20,356 bases of DNA, from IMG/VR virus record IMGVR_UViG_3300042293_000539, positions 1 to 20,356 of that record. One strand, given 5' to 3'. This DNA comes from a virus. Shown here one piece after another: positions 1 through 5,387 of this stretch (positions are counted from its first letter, which is position 1; every line of letters starts with the position of its first letter). The position numbers and the translations under genes are program-made. The notes beneath the pieces are model-generated. The model was not told the origin of the DNA and made no database searches. It worked only from the letters and a program-made list of their open reading frames with translations.

Positions 1-243
1 GATGTTACCCAGATGTCATTCGCATTCATCACCAAAAAAGATAGCTGGGATAAAGAAGGGGATAAGAACATCAGAACCCTGCTCGATGTCGATTTGCATG
101 ATGTCAGCGCAGTAACCTATCCAGCCTATTTAAATACTGAAATAGGATTGAGATCTTTGCAGTACTATCAAGAGCTAGAGCATGAACGAAAGATGGAGAT
201 TCAAAAGAGAATGAATCTAGTGCAGATACTTAAGATTAAATAA
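1..243 (+). CDS. HK97-family prohead protease, C-terminal fragment (start lies before the window)
   Basis: Reading frame 1 is open from the first base to TAA at 241-243, so only the last 80 residues are present. The motif MSFAF, then a D-W pair, RTLLDVDLHDVSAVTYPAY and an N-T pair, is the conserved C-terminal part of the HK97-type prohead protease. In this family the protease matures the capsid by cutting the N-terminal delta domain of the capsid protein inside the procapsid. Its place two genes before a capsid gene with such a domain fits. After the conserved block the tail is charged and helical (residues about 50-80). Catalytic residues lie outside the window and cannot be checked. Confidence 0.85.
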   Translation, partial: DVTQMSFAFITKKDSWDKEGDKNIRTLLDVDLHDVSAVTYPAYLNTEIGLRSLQYYQELEHERKMEIQKRMNLVQILKIK

Positions 244-306
244 TTTAGATATCGCAAAAGGTATCTGCTACCATGGTTTCATTACTCTCTAACTGAGGAT
301 GGAACC

Positions 307-567
307 ATGGGTCATGCTGTTTTTATTGTGCTTCACTTTCTGGCATTCATGTGCGGATTCTTTGGGTTGTTCATAACCATACCCCTTCATGTGATCTATG
401 CAACGATGGCTAATCAGAACAAGGCACCAGCACCACCACAAAACATGGGTCATTTAATTGGATTGTGTATTCGGGTGGTTCTAATATTCATTGCAGGTTT
501 TATTGTCTTTCTTATATTGTCCCCATTTTATATTTACCTTAAAAGCAATATCTCTTGGTTAAGGTAA
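307..567 (+). CDS. Small two-helix membrane protein between protease and capsid
   Basis: This 86-residue protein has two strongly hydrophobic segments, about residues 5-32 and 48-78, joined by a short polar and Pro/Ala-rich loop (NQNKAPAPPQNMG). The start is set by GAGGA at 295-299, seven bases before the ATG. It lies where HK97-like phages normally pass straight from protease to capsid. It ends 18 bases before a rho-independent terminator, so it closes the upstream transcript. I do not recognise the family. A membrane role such as superinfection exclusion, a holin-like function or a morphogenesis helper is possible, but nothing in the sequence decides between them. Confidence 0.7.
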   Translation: MGHAVFIVLHFLAFMCGFFGLFITIPLHVIYATMANQNKAPAPPQNMGHLIGLCIRVVLIFIAGFIVFLILSPFYIYLKSNISWLR

Positions 568-584
568 GCCCCACCACATTCATC

Positions 585-616
585 AGCCCCTAGGGATTAG
601 CTAGGGGCTTTTTTTG
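585..616 (+). terminator. Rho-independent terminator after the small membrane protein
   Basis: A perfect 9-bp stem (AGCCCCTAG at 585-593 with CTAGGGGCT at 601-609), a 7-base loop and a T-run to 616. It separates the protease transcript from the capsid transcript, so the capsid gene needs its own promoter or antitermination. Confidence 0.85.
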
Positions 617-618
617 TT

Positions 619-695
619 CTTAGTTCACGCAAAGCCATTTCCCTGAACTAAGCCACATCCTTAGTTCATGATCCCGAACCTAATTGCGTGATCAT
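619..695. repeat. Nested direct and inverted repeats upstream of the capsid promoter (CTTAGTTCA x3)
   Basis: CTTAGTTCA occurs at 619-627 and 660-668, and its exact reverse complement TGAACTAAG at 644-652. TCACGCAA at 625-632 is matched by its reverse complement TTGCGTGA at 684-691. ATGATC at 668-673 pairs with GATCAT at 690-695. The stretch is non-coding. It could be an operator array for a late-gene regulator or fold into an RNA. The repeats are seen directly; the function is inferred. Confidence 0.55.
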
Positions 696-755
696 AAATT
701 AAAGCACTTGTTTCTAGCCATTCAGCATGCGGTCTTTTCCTTCATTCCATACAGT

Positions 756-783
756 TTGACACATTTCCAACCCATGTGAAAAT
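756..783 (+). promoter_or_regulatory. Candidate sigma70-like promoter for the capsid/late operon
   Basis: A perfect -35 hexamer TTGACA (756-761) is followed after 16 bases by GAAAAT (778-783), a 4/6 match to TATAAT. It is the best promoter-like pair I see between the terminator at 616 and the capsid start at 891. Transcription would start near 790 and give a leader of about 100 bases. The -10 match is weak and planctomycete promoter rules are poorly known. Confidence 0.35.
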
Positions 784-803
784 GGGTGTAGCCCTGCAGT
801 ATT

Positions 804-880
804 TACGCATGGTGGCCACCGGAGCATTCCGGCATGGTGCCACTGCGTATGCGGGCACCTTGAAGAACTCTTTTTCAAGG
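804..880 (+). promoter_or_regulatory. Structured 5' leader of the major capsid gene with an SD-sequestering hairpin
   Basis: Hairpin A: TACGCA 804-809 pairs with TGCGTA 844-849, GTGGC 812-816 with GCCAC 839-843, and CCGGA 819-823 with TCCGG 828-832 around a GCAT loop. Hairpin B: CCTTGAA 858-864 pairs with TTCAAGG 874-880 and places the AAGG ribosome-binding sequence (877-880) in its stem, ten bases before the ATG at 891. A third pairing, GGTGCC 836-841 with GGCACC 854-859, would exclude both. Competing stems of this kind suggest translational control or mRNA stabilisation. No known riboswitch class is recognised. Confidence 0.5.
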
Positions 881-890
881 AAAAATACTT

Positions 891-2219
891 ATGAGTATTT
901 CAGAAATCAAAGCCTTGCAGCTTGATCGCATCGAGAAAGTTAACTCGATGGAAGCTTTGGCAGTGCGAGCATTGACCCCAGAGGAACAAACTTCCTTTGA
1001 TAATCTTGCTGCATCTGTATCAGATATCGATGTTCGACTTGCAGTGCTTGAGGATGCTGCTGCTGGTTCTGCATCCATGCAACAGAATTCGGAAAAGCTT
1101 GAATCGGTCAAACGAAGTGTAAGAAAGTCTGCACCGATTTCAGCACCCCACTTTGTAGCTGATGTGTCAGACCGCAAAGCAAAAGCTAATCAGTCCAATG
1201 CTCTGCGTGGTTGGTTCACCAAAGGCACACCTGCATTCAGAAATGAATTCGCTGCTGCTGCTAATGAAACTGGTTTGGACCTCAACAGCAATACCCTTGA
1301 CCTTGGAGCTACCCGAGCTGCCCAGGGCATTGGCTCTGCTGGCATCGGTGGTGCATTAACTAACTCTGGTTTTTATGACACCCTCACAGAAGCCTTGCGA
1401 GATTATAACTCAGTGATGCAAGTTGCTACTGTTATCAGTACCAGCACTGGATCTGCACTGAATTTCCCATTGCTTGATGAAACTGGTGTTACTGGTGAAC
1501 TGTTATCAGAAAACGGCACCGCAGCCCAGACTGCTTTTACCACTGCTACCAAGACCTTGAATGCGTACAAGTATTCTTCCAAACAGATTCTGACTTCCTA
1601 TGAATTGTTTGAAGATTCTTTGATTGACATTGAAAGCCTTGTAGCAAAAGTGGCAGGCACAAGGTTGGGTAGAATTACTGAAACTCACATGAGCGTAGGC
1701 ACAGGAAGTTCCCAGCCAACTGGCATAGTAGTGGGTGCCAATGCTTCCACTGCTGTTGCTAGTGCCACTGCAATCACTGTGGCTAACATCATGACCTTAA
1801 TCGGTAATGTTGATCCAGCACACAGGGCTAGCCCTAAATGTGCATTCATGATGAACTCAACCACCATGAATCAGATTGCATCTATCCTGGATACTGCTGG
1901 AAGGCCGATCTTGGTTTCCAATTATGTTGATGCATCTGGCCGACTTCCTACCATCCTTGGCTATCCTGTTGTCTTAAACAACAACATGGCATCTGCTGCT
2001 GCTTCGACTAAGCCTATCATCTTTGGTGATCTGTCTGCTTATACTGTCCGTACTGTAGTAGGTTCTGGTGGTCTCACTTTGGTTCGCCAAAATGAAACCT
2101 ATGCAGCACTTGCTCAAATCGGCTGGGTAGCATTCAGTAGGTTTGATGGTTGTGTCCTTACTGGGAACACTACCACCTATAACCCAATCTGGTCCCTATT
2201 AATGGCAGCAGGCGCATAA
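891..2219 (+). CDS. Major capsid protein, HK97 family
   Basis: At 442 residues this is usual for an HK97-fold capsid protein with a fused scaffold. Residues 1 to about 65 are a charged helical delta domain (coiled-coil pattern, many E/K). A linker follows to about residue 105, then the capsid domain: 'GGALTNSGFYDTLTEALRDY' for the N-arm and E-loop entry, 'NFPLLDETG', 'KQILTSYELFEDS' for the spine helix and P-domain, 'GRLPTILGYPVVLNNNM', and a C-terminal 'NETYAALAQIGWVAFSRFDG'. It follows the protease that would remove the delta domain and precedes the head-tail connector genes. TAA overlaps the next ATG (TAATG). Expression is probably set by its own structured leader. The start is supported by AAGG at 877-880. 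Confidence 0.95.
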   Translation: MSISEIKALQLDRIEKVNSMEALAVRALTPEEQTSFDNLAASVSDIDVRLAVLEDAAAGSASMQQNSEKLESVKRSVRKSAPISAPHFVADVSDRKAKANQSNALRGWFTKGTPAFRNEFAAAANETGLDLNSNTLDLGATRAAQGIGSAGIGGALTNSGFYDTLTEALRDYNSVMQVATVISTSTGSALNFPLLDETGVTGELLSENGTAAQTAFTTATKTLNAYKYSSKQILTSYELFEDSLIDIESLVAKVAGTRLGRITETHMSVGTGSSQPTGIVVGANASTAVASATAITVANIMTLIGNVDPAHRASPKCAFMMNSTTMNQIASILDTAGRPILVSNYVDASGRLPTILGYPVVLNNNMASAAASTKPIIFGDLSAYTVRTVVGSGGLTLVRQNETYAALAQIGWVAFSRFDGCVLTGNTTTYNPIWSLLMAAGA

Positions 2220-2485
2220 TGAAAATAAAAATGTTAACCAGTGTGGCCAGTGCTTGGGAAGACACCAACGCTGGCCTAATCATAGATGTGCCTGATGATG
2301 TAGGTGCTGAATGGTGCAGGATTGGTTATGCCACTCCTGCCACACCAGCAGCTAAAGAAAAGGCCAGTTCCAAAGTCATACCTGAGGTAAGAGATCATGG
2401 AAATCAAGGGCAGAATTCAGGTAGTGACACCACCGATAACCGAACCTCTGACATTGTCAGAAGTAAAAAGCCATCTAAGGATTGA
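2219..2485 (+). CDS. Small head-associated protein downstream of the capsid gene
   Basis: An 88-residue protein starting in the TAATG overlap with the capsid gene. Residues 1-42 form a compact beta-rich block: MKIKMLTSVASAW, then IIDVPDD, then AEWCRIGYA. This pattern is seen in short proteins that directly follow capsid genes in many siphophages and whose exact role is unclear. The remaining residues are polar and low in complexity, and their last 89 coding bases overlap the next gene in another frame. The tail is therefore probably unstructured and shaped by the overlap. Confidence 0.7.
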   Translation: MKIKMLTSVASAWEDTNAGLIIDVPDDVGAEWCRIGYATPATPAAKEKASSKVIPEVRDHGNQGQNSGSDTTDNRTSDIVRSKKPSKD

Positions 2486-2972
2486 TGGCAATTATGATGA
2501 TGCGCTTTTAAATAGCTGCATCACCAGTGCAAGGATGTTTTTTGAATCGCAATGCGAAATATCCATAGCCAGTCAGGAAATCCTACTGGCTTTGGATTCT
2601 TTCGATGACATCATTTATCTGCCGAGAGGCCCAGTCCAATCTGTAGAAGATATCAGCTACGCAGACACCCAAAACACTACACAGACTTTGGCTAACTGGA
2701 TAGAAGACCTAGTGTCTAACCCAGCGAGAATCACACCAGCTTTTAATCAGTCATGGCCAGCCACCGCAGAAGTGGTGAACGCTGTGCAGGTCAGTTACAC
2801 CACTGGCTACAGTACGGCAGAACTGGTTCCTAAATTATTGAAATCTGGAATGTTATTCTATGTGGCCCATCTATATGAAAACCGATCAGCGGTCACAGAT
2901 ACTGATCTTAAAGAAGTTCCAATGGCAGTGGCTTCAATCGTCACGATCTACACCACAGGGATCTACCACTAA
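2397..2972 (+). CDS. Head-tail connector protein (HK97 gp6 / phiE125 gp8-like)
   Basis: A 191-residue protein that starts VVTPPITEPLTLSEVKSHLRID, the hallmark opening of gp6/gp8-type connector (adaptor) proteins. A helical pair follows ('LLNSCITSARMFFESQC'), then a beta hairpin ('IYLPRGPVQSVEDISY'), 'VQVSYTTGY' and the C-terminal helices 'LLKSGMLFYVAHLYENR' and 'VPMAVASIVTIY'. In HK97 this protein forms a ring under the portal to which tail components attach. The start at 2397 has GAGG about 11 bases upstream and keeps the conserved N-terminus, even though it lies 89 bases inside the preceding gene. It ends TAATG with the next gene. Confidence 0.88.
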   Translation: MEIKGRIQVVTPPITEPLTLSEVKSHLRIDGNYDDALLNSCITSARMFFESQCEISIASQEILLALDSFDDIIYLPRGPVQSVEDISYADTQNTTQTLANWIEDLVSNPARITPAFNQSWPATAEVVNAVQVSYTTGYSTAELVPKLLKSGMLFYVAHLYENRSAVTDTDLKEVPMAVASIVTIYTTGIYH

Positions 2973-3292
2973 TGCGACCAGGTCTTTTGCAATATAGGGT
3001 GGAGATTCAAACACAGACATCAACTAGCGATGACATGGGGCAACCTGTGATGAGTTGGACCACATCCCAAACAAGGTGGGCAGGAATAATCCCACTCACA
3101 TCCAGAGAAGGATTCTATGCAAAATCGGTTAGGCCAGAAGTATCCCACCGGATCACCCTGAGATGGTTTGATGGTTTGGAGCATGGGCACCGAATCAAAA
3201 TGGATGCGCGAATCTTTGATATTGCATCCATCATTAATGTGGATGAAGGCAACCACACTTTGCAGGTGGACTGTGTTGAGGTGGTGAGCTAA
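2972..3292 (+). CDS. Phage head closure protein (SPP1 gp16-like head-tail adaptor)
   Basis: A 106-residue protein opening MRPGLLQYRVEIQ, then DDMGQPVMSW, then RWAGIIPLTSREGFYA, and ending with HRITLRWFDGLEHGHRI and a beta strand carrying IDIASI-like sequence. This is the small beta-barrel head-tail joining/closure family represented by SPP1 gp16. It closes the connector after DNA packaging. The place between the gp6-like connector and a gp10-like protein is the standard one. Both ends overlap neighbours by TAATG, which suggests coupled translation. Confidence 0.85.
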   Translation: MRPGLLQYRVEIQTQTSTSDDMGQPVMSWTTSQTRWAGIIPLTSREGFYAKSVRPEVSHRITLRWFDGLEHGHRIKMDARIFDIASIINVDEGNHTLQVDCVEVVS

Positions 3293-3879
3293 TGAGCAAA
3301 CTAGATAAATCACTTTTGATTAAGAAGGGCAAGGTTTCAATAGAGGGTCTAGATGCCCTGTTGCAAACCTTCAAAGATTTAACAGGTGGGAAGAGTGATG
3401 GAAAGTTAGTTAGTGCCATGCGCTTTGCTTTGCAGCCCCTGCAGAAGCAAGTGAAAGCTAATGCACCAAAACAAAGAAGCAATAAAAATAAGTCTGGCAG
3501 GACTGGCCTATTAAGGAAGTCTATTGCAGTGAAGGCCAAAAAGTTTGGCAGGGGAAGTAAAAAGAAAATATTAGGACTAGTGGGTCCAAAGTTTGGCACT
3601 TCCATCACATTAAAAAACGGTCTTAAAATTGAGCCATTTAGATATGCTCATCTTGTTGAAAGAGGGGCAGCACCGCACACAGTTTCACCAAGACGCAAAG
3701 AAAAACAGAAAAGCTTTGTGGGTCCAGTTATGCCTGGCAGATTTAAAAGCTGGCAGCATCCTGGTGCAACGGCAAAACCATTCATGAAGAATGCCCTTGC
3801 TGCTGCTGGATCACAAATATTCAATAGATTCTCAGAAAAGATGGCTGAAATTATCTCTAAAATAGGGGTAAAGAAATGA
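3292..3879 (+). CDS. HK97 gp10-like tail/head-joining protein
   Basis: A 195-residue, strongly basic protein (K/R-rich in residues 1-90). The core 'LLRKSIAVKAKK', then 'YAHLVERGAAPHTVSP', then 'HPGATAKPFMKNALAA' matches the HK97-gp10 family, whose members act at the neck when head joins tail. In many relatives the YAHLVE.G and HPG..AKPF..PA motifs are the only well-conserved parts, and both are present. It is longer than some relatives because of the basic N-terminal extension. Its stop overlaps the next start (ATGA at 3876-3879). Confidence 0.85.
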   Translation: MSKLDKSLLIKKGKVSIEGLDALLQTFKDLTGGKSDGKLVSAMRFALQPLQKQVKANAPKQRSNKNKSGRTGLLRKSIAVKAKKFGRGSKKKILGLVGPKFGTSITLKNGLKIEPFRYAHLVERGAAPHTVSPRRKEKQKSFVGPVMPGRFKSWQHPGATAKPFMKNALAAAGSQIFNRFSEKMAEIISKIGVKK

Positions 3880-4298
3880 TTGAAGCTGATTTTTATTCAT
3901 ACCTGACTGGTGAAGGATCTATCACAGCACTGCTGGGAACTAGGATCTATCCAGATGCCAGCCCGCAGAATGCACTGTTGCCACTTTTGGTTTATGAAAA
4001 AACTTCTGTGGATAGGCAGATGACTTTGCGTGGGGCTACTGGTGTTTGCACTGCAAGGATAACTTGTGACATTTTTGCTGCAAGCCGTACAGTTTGCGAA
4101 ACCATAGTTGAATCCATTAGACTGAGAGTAGATGGGTTTCAGGGGAACTGGAACACCACTTACATCCATCAGTCCAGATTAGATTCTGAGGATGTGGGGT
4201 GGGATCTGGAATCTGCAAAAGATACTGGGATCCACCGAGCAACGATTGATGTGGTGGTCTTATTTACTGAAACTGTAACCGACTTTTTTGGAGGCTAG
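3876..4298 (+). CDS. Tail terminator / tail completion protein (DUF3168-like)
   Basis: A 140-residue protein opening IEADFYSYLTGEGSITALLGTRIYPD, then LPLLVYEKTS, then a middle part containing TARITCDIFA and IVESIRLRVDGF, and a beta-rich C-terminus with RATIDVVVLF. This order is that of the DUF3168/tail terminator proteins, which form the hexameric ring capping the tail tube where it meets the head. It follows the gp10-like gene and precedes the tail tube gene, as in lambda-like and HK97-like phages. The start overlaps the upstream stop as ATGA. Confidence 0.82.
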   Translation: MIEADFYSYLTGEGSITALLGTRIYPDASPQNALLPLLVYEKTSVDRQMTLRGATGVCTARITCDIFAASRTVCETIVESIRLRVDGFQGNWNTTYIHQSRLDSEDVGWDLESAKDTGIHRATIDVVVLFTETVTDFFGG

Positions 4299-4302
4299 AA
4301 TT

Positions 4303-4698
4303 ATGGCAGTTCAATCGACTTATGGTGTTACCCTTACTGCTGGCAGTGCTGTTGCTGAAGTTATTTCTATAACTCCACCAGTTAGCAAAATAGGTTCGAT
4401 CCAAGTAACGAACTTAAGCACAGCTAATCAAGCTCATGAGTTTATAGCTGGGTTAGAGGATGCAGGGGAAATGACCTTTGAGTGCAATCTAGACGCAACA
4501 AATTTTGCTGCTTTAAATGCCTTAGCTGTGGCAAGGACTGCATCCAATTTTGTCATAGCCATTCCTGCACCTATTACCCTTTCGATTACTGTTAATGGAT
4601 TTATCACAAGCAGGGGCATTAGTTCCATTGCTGTGGGTGATGAACTGATCAAGTGTACTTTCACTGTTAAAGTCTCGGGTATTTGTTACCCAGACTAA
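4303..4698 (+). CDS. Major tail tube protein (lambda gpV-N type)
   Basis: A 131-residue, beta-rich protein. The pattern 'EVISITPP', 'IQVTNLSTANQAHEFIAGLEDAGEMTFE', 'ITLSITVNGFITSRG' and 'IKCTFTVKVSG' is typical of siphophage tail tube subunits, which stack as hexameric rings around the tape measure. I use the ATG at 4303 because GGAGG at 4290-4294 lies eight bases upstream. An in-frame TTG at 4288 would overlap that ribosome-binding site and is rejected. There is no C-terminal Ig-like domain, so it is the short form of the family. Confidence 0.82.
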   Translation: MAVQSTYGVTLTAGSAVAEVISITPPVSKIGSIQVTNLSTANQAHEFIAGLEDAGEMTFECNLDATNFAALNALAVARTASNFVIAIPAPITLSITVNGFITSRGISSIAVGDELIKCTFTVKVSGICYPD

Positions 4699-4713
4699 TA
4701 GGAGTCTTTTGTT

Positions 4714-5067
4714 ATGGCTTTATCACGATCACAGATCCTTGCAAAAAAAGACAACTTGCCCAGGCAAGAGGTTTTGGTACCCGAGTGGGAAGGATCTGTC
4801 TGGGTCAGAAGTCTGACAGTTGGTGAACGAGACAGCATAGACAACGAATTCAACGCAGCACGAGTCAAGAATAAAACCCCTGACAACCTTAGAGCAAGGA
4901 TGCTCATTAAAGGGTGCTGCGATGAACAGGGCAAAGCCTTATTCACTGAGGCTGATATTTCAGAAGTGAATGTGTTACCTGCAACGATCTTGGAAAAGAT
5001 CTTTGATGCGATCTTGAAAATAAATCGTATTGGTGCAGGTGCAGTAGAGGATGCGGAAAAAAACTAA
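4714..5067 (+). CDS. Tail assembly chaperone, short (gpG-like) form
   Basis: A 117-residue protein with 'EVLVPEWEGSVWVRSLTVGERDS', then 'DNLRARMLIKGCCDEQGKALFTEADI', then a helical end running to E-K-N. This is the standard tail assembly chaperone fold. Such chaperones coat the tape measure protein during tail assembly and are not kept in the virion. AGGAG at 4700-4704 precedes the ATG. The last three coding positions are the slippery heptamer A AAA AAC followed at once by TAA, so this is the zero-frame product of a frameshift pair. Confidence 0.85.
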   Translation: MALSRSQILAKKDNLPRQEVLVPEWEGSVWVRSLTVGERDSIDNEFNAARVKNKTPDNLRARMLIKGCCDEQGKALFTEADISEVNVLPATILEKIFDAILKINRIGAGAVEDAEKN

Positions 5068-5384
5068 GGGAAAGCCCATCTAGATTATTTTTATTTAGAT
5101 TGGCTGGCCACTTAAAAAAGATGGTGTCAGAGATCGAGCAAGAGATGAGCCACAGTGAAATGATGGAGTGGGTGGCTTTCTCTCGGATCGAACCCATTGG
5201 GGATGCAAGGTTAGATTTCTTAGCTGGATCCGTTCAGCATACCCAAGTGGCTTGCACTAGCACTAGCAAACATAAGCTAAGTGATTTTATCCCTGACTGG
5301 ATGGGTGAGAGGGTAGAGCAAAGGCAAACACCCGCACAGATAGCAGCAATGTTAGGTGGGCTGGTTACTAAAAAAAGGACTTAG
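4714..5384 (+). CDS. Tail assembly chaperone, -1 frameshift (gpGT-like) fusion
   Basis: After a -1 slip on A AAA AAC (5058-5064), reading continues from base 5064 as CTA AGG GAA AGC with no stop until TAG at 5382-5384. This adds about 106 residues (about 223 in total). The extension contains RLFLFRLAGHLKKMVSEIEQEM, 'SEMMEWVAFSRIEPIGDARLDFLAGSVQH' and 'DFIPDW'. That is the usual T-domain pattern, including the M/L-T/S-E-W-x-A-F/Y...EP.G..R.D block. There is no ATG or ribosome-binding site for a separate downstream gene; the first in-frame candidate is only a TTG at 5100. In lambda the ratio of gpG to gpGT controls tail assembly, and the same role is inferred here. Confidence 0.75.
5046..5064 (+). 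promoter_or_regulatory. Programmed -1 ribosomal frameshift site with upstream SD-like element
   Basis: The heptamer A AAA AAC lies in the zero frame as gaA AAA AAC, directly before the TAA stop. AGAGG at 5046-5050 lies seven bases upstream, at a distance like the stimulatory SD-like element of E. coli dnaX. I see no strong downstream hairpin or pseudoknot. Only GGG/CCC around 5068-5077 could form a weak stem. Confidence 0.65.
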
Positions 5385-5387
5385 ACC

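Noticed and set aside
743-753. Possible tiny ORFs in the 617-890 gap
   Set aside because: Only runs of about ten codons without ribosome-binding sites; repeats and hairpins explain the stretch better.
4288-4302. Earlier TTG start for the tail tube gene
   Set aside because: It would overlap GGAGG at 4290-4294, which serves the ATG at 4303.
5100-5384. Independent 94-residue gene after the chaperone
   Set aside because: It starts only at TTG without a ribosome-binding site; conserved residues (RLFLFRLAGHL) extend upstream to the slippery site, so it is the frameshift extension.
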